NCBI GenBank assembly: GCA_902363515.1
Contig: CABJAN010000014.1
Span: 1 to 64,000 of the forward strand
Direction: 5' to 3'
Origin: Bacillota bacterium
GTDB lineage: Bacteria; Bacillota; Clostridia; Lachnospirales; Lachnospiraceae
Length of the DNA: 64,000 nucleotides
This document shows, piece after piece, positions 48,306 through 57,723 of the stretch (positions are counted from its first letter, which is position 1; every line of letters begins with the position of its first letter). Below the pieces are notes generated by a model. That model had not been told where the DNA came from, did not search any database, and was given only the letters and a program-made list of their open reading frames with translations. The position numbers and the translations under genes are program-made.

Positions 48306-48374
48306 GAAGCTGTGGCATGAAAGGAGATATCGGGGAACTTCCTGATGGGATTTTCGGCTGCAGCTTTGTTTTTG
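48306..48374 (+). terminator. terminator of galM
   Basis: GAAGCTGTGGC pairs with GGCTGCAGCTT (two wobbles), followed by TGTTTTTG; an inner ATC-GGGGAA/TTCC-GAT pairing shortens the loop. Confidence 0.6.
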
Positions 48375-48402
48375 TATTGAATAGAAATGGATTGCATATA
48401 GT
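48372..48402 (+). promoter_or_regulatory. possible promoter abutting the SpoIID-like start codon
   Basis: TTGTAT and TATAGT with a 19-base spacer. The predicted transcript would start at or next to ATG 48408. Confidence 0.3.
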
Positions 48403-48407
48403 AATAT

Positions 48408-49817
48408 ATGGACTGGAAACAAAAAATAAAATGGAAGCTGTTTGTTATACTAATGGCGCTTCTGGGAATTTTGGTGGTTTGGTTTGCAGGAAAGGCAGGA
48501 GAGAAAAAAGGAAATGCAGAAAAAGAGATGCTCAGGGAGCAGGCGGTAAAGGAAAATGAATGGGCCAGTCTGCTGTCAGAGACAGAACCCCAAGAGAAGG
48601 AAGAGCCAGAGGATTCGTTGGAAGAGAAACCAGAGAACACAGAAAAGCCAGAAGAAGAGGAACAGCAGATTCAGGTGCTGCTTATGACTAATGGATATGA
48701 CAGCTATTATCATACAGAGGTGACGGTGCAGGCTCAGGGAAATTATGAAATCCAGGGCAACGGACAGGGATGGCTAAAGGATGGGGAAACCTTGCAACTG
48801 AAAGGAAACAGTCCAGAATTTTCCGGAGGCAGTGTAAAGCTGCTTCCGGAAAATCCGGAGAACCGTTTAAAGGTGCTTTCGCTTACCAGAGGTCAGGGAA
48901 ACCCGGCTTACAGAGGAAGTCTTACCATATATGGAGATGAAAATGGGCTTCGCATGGTAAATGAGCTGCCTTTGGAGCAGTATCTTTGTGCAGTGGTTCC
49001 CAGTGAGATGCCATCCTCTTATCCGCAGGAAGCCTTAAAAGCTCAGGCTGTTTGCGCCAGGACTTATGCAGTGGTACAAATGCAGGCGGGAAAACGGAAG
49101 GATCTTGGGGCGCAGGTAGATGACAGTGTGGCATTTCAGGTATATGGCAACAGTCAGGAGGCAGACAGCAGCAAAGAAGCTGTGGAAGCTACCAAAGGAG
49201 AGATTCTGCTTAATGAGGGAAAGCCTATTACCGCTTATTATTTTTCCACTTCTCATGGAAAAACCAGTACGGATGAAGTCTGGGAGGCTTCTGTACCTTC
49301 TGCTTATTTAAAAAGCGTGTCCTGTACTTACGATGCCAAAGAACCCTGGTTTCAGTGGGAAACAGAACTGTCTGCAGAACAGCTTCTGGAAAATGCTGTG
49401 GTCATGTTTCCTGAGGTCTCTAAGATACAGGGACTGGAAATCAAAGAGACCGGAGAAGGAGATGCGGTTTTGAATCTGGCGCTTCATACAGATCAGGGAA
49501 GCAAAGAACTGAGAAGCGAATATGCCATCCGTTCCTTGCTGGCACCTGTGGGAAGTTCCATTATCCGTCAGGACGGTTCCAGCGTAAAAGGAGGAAATCT
49601 CCTTCCAAGCGCATATTTTACACTGGAAGAGTCCAGAGGAAAAGATGGCAGTCTGCTGGGATATCAAATTGCAGGAGGAGGATATGGGCACGGTGTGGGG
49701 ATGAGCCAGAACGGTGCAAAAGGTATGGCAGAAAGCGGGAAAACCTACCGGGAGATTTTGTCTTATTTTTACCAGGATGTAGAACTGGGAAAAGTCCAGG
49801 ATATTGTCAATCCGTAA
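48408..49817 (+). CDS. SpoIID/LytB domain protein
   Basis: 469 residues. One membrane helix (about 10-27) and a Glu/Pro-rich linker (about 45-85) lead to a SpoIID domain (about 175-460) with the NELPLEQYLCAVVPSEMPSSYPQEALKAQAVCARTYA motif and the terminal GGGYGHGVGMSQNGAKGMA. SpoIID is a lytic transglycosylase that cuts peptidoglycan stripped of stem peptides during engulfment; homologues in non-sporulating growth also exist. No ribosome site precedes the ATG and the best promoter almost touches it, so the message may be leaderless. It ends 47 bases before the next gene start. Confidence 0.85.
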   Translation: MDWKQKIKWKLFVILMALLGILVVWFAGKAGEKKGNAEKEMLREQAVKENEWASLLSETEPQEKEEPEDSLEEKPENTEKPEEEEQQIQVLLMTNGYDSYYHTEVTVQAQGNYEIQGNGQGWLKDGETLQLKGNSPEFSGGSVKLLPENPENRLKVLSLTRGQGNPAYRGSLTIYGDENGLRMVNELPLEQYLCAVVPSEMPSSYPQEALKAQAVCARTYAVVQMQAGKRKDLGAQVDDSVAFQVYGNSQEADSSKEAVEATKGEILLNEGKPITAYYFSTSHGKTSTDEVWEASVPSAYLKSVSCTYDAKEPWFQWETELSAEQLLENAVVMFPEVSKIQGLEIKETGEGDAVLNLALHTDQGSKELRSEYAIRSLLAPVGSSIIRQDGSSVKGGNLLPSAYFTLEESRGKDGSLLGYQIAGGGYGHGVGMSQNGAKGMAESGKTYREILSYFYQDVELGKVQDIVNP

Positions 49818-49866
49818 AATTCATGATATAATTGGCGAATTATTGGAAAGGGCAGAAGGAGCAGAT

Positions 49867-50796
49867 ATGAAAGGACTGAAAAAAGCAGCAGATACTGTTA
49901 TGGGATTTATAGATAGTATGGGAAGGCGCCATGCAACTGCATATGCAGCTCAGGCAGCCTATTTTATCATACTGTCTTTTATTCCTTTTATGCTGCTTTT
50001 GATGACTTCTATTAAGTACACGCCCCTGACCAGGGAAGAAGTTATCCGGGCAATTATGTATGTGTGTCCTGAGCAGTTTCAGGGATTCATTGAGGGAATT
50101 GTCTGGGAGGTTTATGAGAAGTCTCTGGGGGTTGTTCCTGTTTCTGCTATTTTAGCTCTCTGGTCTGCGGGAAAAGGGCTTCAGGCGCTGACCAATGGGT
50201 TTAATTCCATTTATCAGATTGAGGAAACCCGTAATTATTTTGCCACCAGAATCCGGGCAGTATTTTACACCCTGGTGTTTATTCTGGCTATTGTATCTAC
50301 GCTGGTTCTGCAGGTGTTTGGAAACAGTCTGCAAAGAGAACTAAGCAAGCGGCTGCCTTTTATGGATCAGATTGTTGCCATGATTATCAGTATGAGAGTG
50401 GTCATTACCATGAGTACCCTGTGCCTGGTGTTTCTTCTGATGTATAAATTTATTCCCAATAGAAAGGCAACCTTTCGCAGTCAGCTTCCCGGCGCTGTTT
50501 TGTGTGCAGTCTGCTGGTCTGCATTCTCCTTTGGTTTTTCCCTCTATGTGGATTCTTACAGTGGCTTTTCCAATATGTACGGAAGTATGACAACCATTGT
50601 TCTGATACTGCTCTGGCTCTATTTTTGTATGATGTTTGTTATGATTGGAGCCCAGGTAAACCACTATTTTGAAGAAAAATTTCAAAGGCTTCATCAGATA
50701 GCAACAGAGGCCATACGCCGGGAGTATCAGCAGCTTTTAAAGAGCGAAGAGGAGGAGCCGGAGGAAAAAACAGAGGAAAAAGAAGACTCCAGGTAA
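49867..50796 (+). CDS. YihY/virulence factor BrkB family membrane protein
   Basis: A 309-residue protein with six membrane helices and a charged Glu-rich C-terminus. The family elements are AYAAQAAYFIILSFIPFMLLL, WSAGKGLQALTNGFNSIYQIEETRNYF, FIPNRKATFRSQLPGAVLCAVCWSAFSFGFSLYV and GSMTTIVLILLWLYFCMMFVMIGAQVNHYFEE. Once called RNase BN, the family has no proven nuclease role and is thought to be a transporter. ATG 49867 after AAGGAG is chosen; the frame opens at 49804 inside the SpoIID gene. Confidence 0.85.
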   Translation: MKGLKKAADTVMGFIDSMGRRHATAYAAQAAYFIILSFIPFMLLLMTSIKYTPLTREEVIRAIMYVCPEQFQGFIEGIVWEVYEKSLGVVPVSAILALWSAGKGLQALTNGFNSIYQIEETRNYFATRIRAVFYTLVFILAIVSTLVLQVFGNSLQRELSKRLPFMDQIVAMIISMRVVITMSTLCLVFLLMYKFIPNRKATFRSQLPGAVLCAVCWSAFSFGFSLYVDSYSGFSNMYGSMTTIVLILLWLYFCMMFVMIGAQVNHYFEEKFQRLHQIATEAIRREYQQLLKSEEEEPEEKTEEKEDSR

Positions 50797-50804
50797 AGAA
50801 CTTC

Positions 50805-50833
50805 TTGACAGAATCAGGGAAACTGGCTACAAT
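50805..50833 (+). promoter_or_regulatory. promoter of the pheST T-box leader
   Basis: TTGACA, a 17-base spacer and TACAAT, just after the YihY stop. Confidence 0.82.
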
Positions 50834-50839
50834 AGGGTA

Positions 50840-51096
50840 CAGACATAGGAAAAAAGCAAAGAAAGTGTTAGTAGATACTTATTTTCTGTCAGAGATGGGG
50901 TGCCACCGGCTGAAAGCGCTCCTCAGTTCAGATAAGTGTTGAGATTCCCACTGGAGCTGCAGTTCTGAAACAAGGAGTAGGAAGTGACGTGGCTGTGCGT
51001 TAAACAGTTTCGAGTGCCTGGAGCATATGCTGCAGGAACAAGGGTGGTACCACGGATTATTGACTTCGTCCCTTTTGGGGATGGGGTCTTTTTTGC
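50840..51096 (+). promoter_or_regulatory. T-box riboswitch, phenylalanine specific
   Basis: A leader of about 255 bases with the T-box order: AGTAGA S-turn, AGAGA and GGCTG motifs of stem I, a TTC specifier (50945-50947, Phe), the T-box core AAGGGTGGTACCACGG (51040-51055) whose TGG-type bulge pairs with uncharged tRNA, and a terminator 51062-51096 (GACTTCGTCCC with GGGGATGGGGTC, then six T). Uncharged tRNA-Phe should favour the antiterminator and allow transcription of pheST. Confidence 0.92.
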
Positions 51097-51129
51097 TTTT
51101 CTATAATCAAAATAAAAAAGGAGAATACT

Positions 51130-52164
51130 ATGCAGGAATTAAATCATAAACTTGCTGAGATTAAGCAGGAAATTCTGGATGGAATGGAACAGTTGGAAAG
51201 TTCTAAAGAAGTATATGAATTTAAAAAATCTTACCTGGATTCTAAAAAGGGAAAAATCGGACAGCTTATGAAAGAGATGCGCAACATTGCGCCGGAAAAC
51301 AGAGCTGCCTATGGAAAAAGTGTCAATGAACTGAAAGAGTGGGCTACTGCATGCTTTGAAGAGCTGGATGTAAAGTTAAAAGCAAAAGAACTGCAGCAGA
51401 GATATGAAAATGAAAAAATTGATATTACCATGCCTGCTGTGAAGAAAACAAAGGGAAATCTTCACCCGATTACTCAGGTGAGAAATCAGTTGATTGATGT
51501 ATTTTCCTCCATGGGCTTTGAGGTTTTTGAAGGAACTGAGATTGAGACCGATTATTATAACTTTACTGCCCTGAATACACCACAGGATCATCCGGCACGT
51601 GATATGCAGGATACCTTTTATCTGTCACCGGAATTTCTGCTCCGTACCCAGACTTCAGCGGGACAGATTCATGTTATGGAGAACAGAAAACCTCCCATTA
51701 AAATTTTATCACCTGGTAAGGTATTCCGCTCTGATGATGATGCCACCCATTCTCCAATGTTTACCCAGATGGAAGGTCTGGTAGTAGACAAGGGAATCAC
51801 TCTTTGCGACTTAAAAGGTATGCTGGACGTGTTAGTTCAGAAAATCTACGGAGAGGGAACCACCACAAGATTAAGACCATCTTACTTCCCATTTACAGAG
51901 CCATCTGTAGAAGTAGACTGCAGTTGTTTTGCTTGTGGCGGAAAAGGCTGCAAGCTGTGTAAGGGAACCGGATGGATTGAAGTATTAGGCGCCGGAATCG
52001 TAAACAAAAAGGTGTTGGAAAACTGCGGTATTGATTCAGAAGAATACAGTGGTCTGGCCTTTGGTATCGGTATTGAACGTACTGCTATGCTGAAATACGG
52101 TATCAATAATATTAAACTGCTGTTTGAATCTGACTTACGGGTTTTAGAACAGATTGATGATTAA
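51130..52164 (+). CDS. pheS: phenylalanyl-tRNA synthetase alpha subunit
   Basis: A 344-residue class II synthetase catalytic subunit. An N-terminal coiled coil (about 1-85) binds tRNA; motif 2 is in the [21 protein letters not shown] stretch and motif 3 in [39 protein letters not shown] is the usual cysteine-containing insert. Controlled by the T-box upstream. Confidence 0.96.
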   Translation: MQELNHKLAEIKQEILDGMEQLESSKEVYEFKKSYLDSKKGKIGQLMKEMRNIAPENRAAYGKSVNELKEWATACFEELDVKLKAKELQQRYENEKIDITMPAVKKTKGNLHPITQVRNQLIDVFSSMGFEVFEGTEIETDYYNFTALNTPQDHPARDMQDTFYLSPEFLLRTQTSAGQIHVMENRKPPIKILSPGKVFRSDDDATHSPMFTQMEGLVVDKGITLCDLKGMLDVLVQKIYGEGTTTRLRPSYFPFTEPSVEVDCSCFACGGKGCKLCKGTGWIEVLGAGIVNKKVLENCGIDSEEYSGLAFGIGIERTAMLKYGINNIKLLFESDLRVLEQIDD

Positions 52165-52182
52165 AAAAGACGGAGGTTTGTT

Positions 52183-54603
52183 ATGTTAGTACCATTAAGC
52201 TGGTTGAGAGATTACGTTGATATCAATGTAGACCCAAAAGAATTGGAGAAAAAACTGTTTTCCTGTGGGTTTGAAGTAGAAGAATTAACGGAAGTAGGAA
52301 AAGACATCAGTAAGGTTGTGGTTGGATATGTGGAAGAATGCGAGAAAATTCCAGATACCCATTTAAGCCTTTGCAAAGTCAATGTAGGGGAAGAAGAACT
52401 TCTGCAGATCTGCTGCGGTGCAGATAATGTAAAAGCAGGAGGAAAATACCCGGTAGCTTTAGTTGGGGCAACCGTATATGCCACAGCCAAAGATCATAAG
52501 ACCATAGAAGGTGTTATGACCATTAAAAAAGGAAAATTAAGAGGCTATGAATCCTTTGGTATGCTGTGTTCCGGGGTAGAGCTGGGTGTCAGTGAAAATA
52601 TGTATCCAGGCGCAGGTTACAATGGACTTCTGGTATTGCCGGAGGATGCGGAAGTTGGTGCAGATGTAAAACCAATTCTGGGACTGGATGACTGGATTTT
52701 TGACATTGCCATTACTGCAAACAGACCAGACTGCCAGAGCATTTTCGGTATTGCCAGAGAAGTGGCTGCTGTTCTTGGAACAGAGCTTCATGAGCCTGCT
52801 CTTACTTATACAGAGACAGAAGTGAAAAAAGAAGGATTCCAGGTGTCCGTAGATGCACAGGATATCTGTCCACGTTACATTGCCCATTATGTACATGATG
52901 TAAAGATTGGGGAATCTCCGGCATGGATGAAGAGAAGACTTGCCCTGGTTGGTATTGATGCTATTTCCAATGTGGTGGATATTACCAATTATGTGTTAAA
53001 AGAACTGGGACAACCTATGCATGCTTTTGACTGCTCTTATCTGGAAGGCGATGAAATTCGGGTAAGAAGAGCAAAAGAAGGAGAGAAAATCGTAACACTG
53101 GACGAAAAAGAATTTACTTTAAATCCGTCTAACTTAGTCATCTGCGACGGTGTGAAATCGGTTGCTCTGGCAGGCATTATGGGAGGATTAAATTCTGAAA
53201 TCCGTGATACCACAACAGAAGTAATGTTTGAAGCAGCAAAATTTGCCCGTGACAATGTCAGAAAGAGCTCCCGGGCTCTTGGACAGTCTTCTGATTCCAG
53301 CGCCCGTTTTGCGAAAGGTGTGGATGAATATACCACAGTCATGGCTATGAAACGTGCCCTTCATCTCATGGAAGAACTGGGATGCGGAAAAGTATCTTCC
53401 ACGCACTTAGATGTGAATACAGGAAATTCTATCCAGCCGGTGGAAATGAAAATCAGCGTGGAAAAAGTGAATCAGGTGCTGGGTATTCAGGTTCCGGATG
53501 AAGAAATTATCCGTATTCTTGAAAATTTGCAGTTTGCGCCTGTTATTTCAGGGAATGAGCTGACCATTCAGGTTCCTGCATTTCGTGAGGATGTAGAAGA
53601 TTATCCTGATATTGCAGAAGAAGTTATTCGTATGTACGGATATGACCATGTGACGTCTACCTTTATGCCCACAGCCAGGGTCACTACCGGAGGCATGAAT
53701 ACCAGACAGAAAACAACCTTAAAAGTAAAGGAAGCTTTGTGCAGCGCAGGAGCCTATGAAGGAATCCATTATTCTTTCTTCTCTCCATCTGATTTAGATT
53801 TATTAAATCTTCCAGAAGATGCAAAAGAGAGACATGCCATCCGTATTATGAATCCCATTAATGAGGATCTGTCTCTTATGAGAACTACCCTGGCTCCGGC
53901 TATGATTCATGCTATTGCCAGAAACCAGAAAAAGGGAACCTTAGAGGGACGTATTTTTGAAATGGGAAGCATTTTCCTTCCAAAAGAACTGCCACTTACG
54001 GAATACCCGGATGAGAGAGAAACTCTTTGCATTGGTGTATTTGGAAAAGAAGAATCCTTCTATACTTTAAAAGGGCTGGCAGAGACTGTGGCAGAAGCGT
54101 TGTTTGTAAACTTTACTTATGAGCCTGCCCAGAAAACTTATCTTCATCCTTATCAGACAGCCTCTATTCACTGCAATGGACAGGAAGTAGGATATTTAGG
54201 AAAAGTTTCCTATGAAATTCAGGACAGTGAAGATATGCGTACTTCTGCCTACATTCTGGAACTGGATATGGAAGCTTTATCTCAGTGGTATGGCATTACG
54301 CCAGTCTTCACTCCACTGCCAAAATTCCAGGAAGAAAAACGTGACCTGGCTTTGGTTATGGATAAAGCAGTTACCTGCGGACAGATTGAAGATTGTATCA
54401 AAGAGTCCTGCAATTATGTGAAATCCGTAGAATTGTTTGATGTATATGAAGGAAAACAGATTCAGGAAAATCAGAAGAGCATGGCATTTACCGTATTGTT
54501 CACTCCAAAAGAAGAAGAATTTACTGCCAATGCAGTGGATGCTTTTGTGAAGAAGATTCTGAAAAACCTGGACAGAAAATTAAATGTAACCTTGCGTTCT
54601 TAA
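52183..54603 (+). CDS. pheT: phenylalanyl-tRNA synthetase beta subunit
   Basis: 806 residues in the normal domain order: EMAP-like tRNA-binding domain (about 40-150), B3/B4 editing domain (about 200-400, which clears mischarged tyrosine), B5 domain, the synthetase-like core, and the C-terminal FDX-ACB anticodon domain (FQEEKRDLALVMDKAVTCGQIEDCIK). It starts 18 bases after pheS. Confidence 0.96.
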   Translation: MLVPLSWLRDYVDINVDPKELEKKLFSCGFEVEELTEVGKDISKVVVGYVEECEKIPDTHLSLCKVNVGEEELLQICCGADNVKAGGKYPVALVGATVYATAKDHKTIEGVMTIKKGKLRGYESFGMLCSGVELGVSENMYPGAGYNGLLVLPEDAEVGADVKPILGLDDWIFDIAITANRPDCQSIFGIAREVAAVLGTELHEPALTYTETEVKKEGFQVSVDAQDICPRYIAHYVHDVKIGESPAWMKRRLALVGIDAISNVVDITNYVLKELGQPMHAFDCSYLEGDEIRVRRAKEGEKIVTLDEKEFTLNPSNLVICDGVKSVALAGIMGGLNSEIRDTTTEVMFEAAKFARDNVRKSSRALGQSSDSSARFAKGVDEYTTVMAMKRALHLMEELGCGKVSSTHLDVNTGNSIQPVEMKISVEKVNQVLGIQVPDEEIIRILENLQFAPVISGNELTIQVPAFREDVEDYPDIAEEVIRMYGYDHVTSTFMPTARVTTGGMNTRQKTTLKVKEALCSAGAYEGIHYSFFSPSDLDLLNLPEDAKERHAIRIMNPINEDLSLMRTTLAPAMIHAIARNQKKGTLEGRIFEMGSIFLPKELPLTEYPDERETLCIGVFGKEESFYTLKGLAETVAEALFVNFTYEPAQKTYLHPYQTASIHCNGQEVGYLGKVSYEIQDSEDMRTSAYILELDMEALSQWYGITPVFTPLPKFQEEKRDLALVMDKAVTCGQIEDCIKESCNYVKSVELFDVYEGKQIQENQKSMAFTVLFTPKEEEFTANAVDAFVKKILKNLDRKLNVTLRS

Positions 54604-54616
54604 GGAGTAGGGTATT

Positions 54617-55222
54617 ATGAAATTATACATTATCCGTCATGGAGAGACCAAATGGAATGTAGAACGCAGACTCCAGGGGGCTTCTGATACGGATTTAAAT
54701 GAAAAAGGAATTGCTCTTGCAAAGGTAACCGGGGAAGCGCTGAAGGAAGTACCTTTTTTCTGCTGCTTTACCAGTCCGTTAAAAAGAGCAAAAGAAACAG
54801 CCAGGCTGGTGCTTGGGGAAAAAGAGATACCTGTTTATCTGGATGAGAGAATCCAGGAGATTTCTTTTGGAACCTGGGAGGGGCGGGATTCTGTCCTTCT
54901 CCCGGGAAATATGCTGGATAATTTTTTCCATCATACAGAGCAGTATGAGGCGCCGGAAGGGGGAGAGGAAATCTCTCAGATTTGTGCCAGAACCAAAGCG
55001 TTTTGGGAGGATATTACCTCCAGGGAAGAACTTCAGGATAAAACTATCCTCATTGCATCCCATGGATGCGCAGTTCGTGGGCTTTTACAGAATGTGTACG
55101 AGGATGCCGGAATTGAAAATTTCTGGCATGGCTGTGTTCCGCCAAACTGCAGCGTCAATGTTGTGGAAGTAAAAGGGAATAAGGCGGTACTGCTGGAAGA
55201 GGATAGGGTGTATTATAAATAA
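54617..55222 (+). CDS. histidine phosphatase family protein
   Basis: 201 residues of the phosphoglycerate-mutase-like superfamily. The catalytic core is IIRHGETKWNVERRLQG (phospho-histidine), SPLKRAKETA, the acid glutamate in DERIQEISFGTWEG, and the second histidine in IASHGCAVRG. Its substrate is uncertain; candidates are phosphosugars, alpha-ribazole phosphate or other phosphomonoesters. It starts 13 bases after pheT and so is the tail of that transcript. Confidence 0.85.
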   Translation: MKLYIIRHGETKWNVERRLQGASDTDLNEKGIALAKVTGEALKEVPFFCCFTSPLKRAKETARLVLGEKEIPVYLDERIQEISFGTWEGRDSVLLPGNMLDNFFHHTEQYEAPEGGEEISQICARTKAFWEDITSREELQDKTILIASHGCAVRGLLQNVYEDAGIENFWHGCVPPNCSVNVVEVKGNKAVLLEEDRVYYK

Positions 55223-55278
55223 TCTGCGGGAACTCCGTTGATTTCTTGCTAAAACGGTGCTGAATCCGTGCGAATGTA

Positions 55279-55307
55279 TTGAAATAGCACTGTTTATGTG
55301 GTAGGAT
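55279..55307 (+). promoter_or_regulatory. promoter of the toxin-antitoxin pair
   Basis: TTGAAA, a 17-base spacer and TAGGAT, ahead of a GGAGG site. Confidence 0.55.
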
Positions 55308-55332
55308 AAAGAAAAAGAGCGGAGGTATAAAA

Positions 55333-55626
55333 ATGGCAAGTACAATTCAAATTCGTGTTGATGATGAGTTAAAGACAAAATCAGATCAACTTTTTAAAGA
55401 GCTTGGAACAGATACTACCACAGCAATTCGAATGTTTTTAACTCAGGCTGTGGCGAATAATGGATTTCCATTTGAAATAAAAAGAAGAGTCCGTAATCCG
55501 TATGTTGCTATGTCTGAAGAAGATATTTTAGAGAAACTTGAAAACTCCAGAAAATCCGCTGCACAGGGGAAATATAGATCTGCTGAATCCTTTGTTTCAG
55601 ATATGAGGGAAAAATATGGATTATAA
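55333..55626 (+). CDS. RelB/DinJ family antitoxin
   Basis: A 97-residue ribbon-helix-helix protein: ASTIQIRVDDELKTKSDQLFKELGTDTTTAIRMFL is the DNA-binding RHH unit, and the C-terminal part (about 60-97) should wrap the toxin. It would repress its own promoter and neutralise the toxin encoded next, with an 11-base overlap. AT-rich relative to its neighbours, consistent with transfer. Confidence 0.88.
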   Translation: MASTIQIRVDDELKTKSDQLFKELGTDTTTAIRMFLTQAVANNGFPFEIKRRVRNPYVAMSEEDILEKLENSRKSAAQGKYRSAESFVSDMREKYGL

Positions 55627-55930
55627 TATTGTCATTACCGCAGATGCAGAAGCAGATTTAGATGGATTTATCCAATATCTTTTGTTTGAAAAGAAAAATG
55701 AGCAGGCAGCCAAGAATGTTCTTGACGATTTCGAGGCTACCAAAGAATATTTGAAAAATGTTGCAGGAAGTTTAAATCTTTGTGATAATCCGCGATTTAG
55801 AGTTCTGGGATATCGTCGAATTCATTTCCTTAGACATAGATATTTTATATTATATCGAATTGAAGGAAATTTAGTATTCATAGACAACATTTTTCATGAA
55901 CTTCAAGATTATGAAAATAAAATCATGTAA
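55616..55930 (+). CDS. RelE/ParE family toxin
   Basis: A 104-residue protein of the RelE/ParE fold: an N-terminal strand and two helices (ITADAEADLDGFIQYLLFEKKNEQAAKNVLDDF), then a beta-sheet with CDNPRFRVLGYRRIHFLRHRYFILYRI and VFIDNIFHEL. The Arg/His-rich strands could be the catalytic surface of a ribosome-dependent mRNase, or the ParE gyrase-binding face; the sequence alone does not decide. Overlaps the antitoxin gene. Confidence 0.85.
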   Translation: MDYNIVITADAEADLDGFIQYLLFEKKNEQAAKNVLDDFEATKEYLKNVAGSLNLCDNPRFRVLGYRRIHFLRHRYFILYRIEGNLVFIDNIFHELQDYENKIM

Positions 55931-55975
55931 AATAGCAACAATGAAATAGTGATATGAGTGTTCGCACTTGGCTAT

Positions 55976-56018
55976 AAGGTCATTTACCATAAAAAACGTA
56001 GATGGCCTTTTTCTTTTA
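55976..56018 (+). terminator. terminator after the toxin gene
   Basis: AAGGTCATTTAC pairs with GTAGATGGCCTT (wobbles), followed by TTTTCTTTTATT. The rest of the 270-base gap to queA is AT-rich and holds nothing else that I recognise. Confidence 0.7.
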
Positions 56019-56201
56019 TTTACTGATACAAAGTTTATAAGGACAAGTCTATACTTCTGGAAAAAGATGTGGTATATTTTCTTCTGAGGTTTTACAGTGA
56101 AAAGCAGCAGTATACCGAAAATAATCATACTGAAAAACCAGAGACAGCTTGATACATATTATCAGAGATTTTTATGATAGAGAACAGAAAGGAAAGATGT
56201 T

Positions 56202-57227
56202 ATGAGAACAGCAGATTTTTATTATGATTTACCAGAAGAACTCATTGCCCAGGACCCGCTTTTGGACCGTTCTTCTTCCAGATTAATGCATTTAGATAAG
56301 AAAACAGGAGAAATCCAGCATACGGATTTTAAACACATTGTAAATTACTTAAAACCAGGGGATTGCCTGGTGATTAATGATACCCGTGTGATTCCGGCCC
56401 GTTTATATGGAAGCAAAGTGGGCACAGATGCGGGAATTGAAATTTTGCTTTTAAAGAGAAAAGAAAACAATATCTGGGAAACTTTGGTAAAGCCTGGTAA
56501 GAAGGCAAAACCAGGGACAAAAATCAGTTTTGGAGACGGACTTTTGATTGGAGAGGTTCTGGATATTGTAGAAGAGGGCAACCGCCTGATTCAGTTTACT
56601 TATGATGGCATCTTTGAGGAAATTTTGGACCAGCTTGGAGAAATGCCGCTGCCTCCTTACATTACTCACAAGCTTCAGGATAAAGAACGCTATCAGACTG
56701 TGTATGCCAAAAATGAAGGAAGCGCTGCGGCACCTACTGCAGGACTTCATTTTACCAAAGAATTGCTGCAGCAGATTCAGGATATGGGAGTAAAGATTGC
56801 TCATGTGACCCTTCATGTGGGGCTTGGAACCTTCCGCCCGGTGAAAGTGGATGATGTAGAAAACCATCATATGCATTCTGAATTTTATGTGGTGGAGGAA
56901 GACCAGGCAAAACTTATCAATGACACCAAGAAAAATGGAGGAAGGGTGATTTCCGTTGGAACTACAAGCTGCAGAACCCTGGAATCGGCTACGGATGAAA
57001 ACGGAATCCTCCAGGCAAAAAGCGGATGGACTGAAATCTTTATTTATCCTGGTTATAAGTTTAAGATGATTGATGCGCTGATTACAAACTTCCACTTGCC
57101 GGAATCCACACTTCTTATGCTGGTTTCTGCACTGGCAGGGAAGGAGCACATTATGAAGGCGTATGAGGAAGCTGTGAAGGAGCGGTATCGGTTCTTTAGT
57201 TTTGGAGATGCTATGATGATAGAATAG
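56202..57227 (+). CDS. queA: S-adenosylmethionine:tRNA ribosyltransferase-isomerase
   Basis: A 341-residue enzyme that transfers and rearranges the ribosyl part of SAM onto preQ1 at tRNA position 34 to make epoxyqueuosine. Family blocks: [15 protein letters not shown] at the N-terminus, [40 protein letters not shown] and [22 protein letters not shown] precedes the ATG. It stands alone between the toxin-antitoxin pair and the XRE cassette. Confidence 0.95.
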   Translation: MRTADFYYDLPEELIAQDPLLDRSSSRLMHLDKKTGEIQHTDFKHIVNYLKPGDCLVINDTRVIPARLYGSKVGTDAGIEILLLKRKENNIWETLVKPGKKAKPGTKISFGDGLLIGEVLDIVEEGNRLIQFTYDGIFEEILDQLGEMPLPPYITHKLQDKERYQTVYAKNEGSAAAPTAGLHFTKELLQQIQDMGVKIAHVTLHVGLGTFRPVKVDDVENHHMHSEFYVVEEDQAKLINDTKKNGGRVISVGTTSCRTLESATDENGILQAKSGWTEIFIYPGYKFKMIDALITNFHLPESTLLMLVSALAGKEHIMKAYEEAVKERYRFFSFGDAMMIE

Positions 57228-57275
57228 CAAGAGGCATTTTAAAAAAGAAAAATCTCAAATAATGAGATAAAATGG

Positions 57276-57303
57276 TTGCAGTATGCTGTTATAAGAGTAT
57301 AAT
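57276..57303 (+). promoter_or_regulatory. promoter of the XRE-ImmA-PIN cassette
   Basis: TTGCAG, a 16-base spacer and TATAAT. GTTATAAG...TAGTAAC (57289-57309) spans the -10 as a weak inverted repeat that the XRE protein could bind. Confidence 0.5.
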
Positions 57304-57354
57304 AGTAACTAAGAAAGGAAAAATCTTATAATTTAGGAAAAAGGAGAGGGTGTC

Positions 57355-57720
57355 ATGACAAAGTTTATAAGCAATGTAAACAAATACTTATCTGAAATGA
57401 AAATCAAGCAGACTTACCTCAGCATGATTACCGGAATCGATAAGAATAAGATGTCACGCTTATTGACTGGTTCACAAGAGGAAAGTGGCACGGATATGGA
57501 AAAAATAGCACGTGGATTGGGAAAGAGTATAGAATACTTTTTGTCGGATTCCATTTCTATCCCCCAGGTGGGGAGTTTTTCCAGGAACAAAATAGCATTT
57601 TATGCTGGAGAACCATCTCATAAGCAAGAGCAGATTGCAAACCAATTAATGGAACTGATGGAGAATATCGACGAAGTGATGAGTGCAAAAAGTCGATTTG
57701 AGAATATAGCCAGGAGATAA
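57355..57720 (+). CDS. XRE family helix-turn-helix regulator
   Basis: 121 residues: an N-terminal HTH (about 8-62; KIKQTYLSMITGIDKNKMSRLLTGSQ) of the Cro/C1 type, and a C-terminal part (about 65-121) with a helix IANQLMELMENIDEVMSA. AAGGAGAGG precedes the ATG. The gene ends three bases before the metalloprotease start and heads a compact three- or four-gene operon. In XRE-ImmA pairs the protease usually cleaves or releases the regulator, so this is the likely repressor and protease target. AT-rich codon use. Confidence 0.85.
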   Translation: MTKFISNVNKYLSEMKIKQTYLSMITGIDKNKMSRLLTGSQEESGTDMEKIARGLGKSIEYFLSDSISIPQVGSFSRNKIAFYAGEPSHKQEQIANQLMELMENIDEVMSAKSRFENIARR

Positions 57721-57723
57721 TGG

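Noticed and set aside
56451..57230. A 259-codon minus-strand open frame inside queA
   Set aside because: Shadow of queA; His/Phe-rich product without any recognisable motif.
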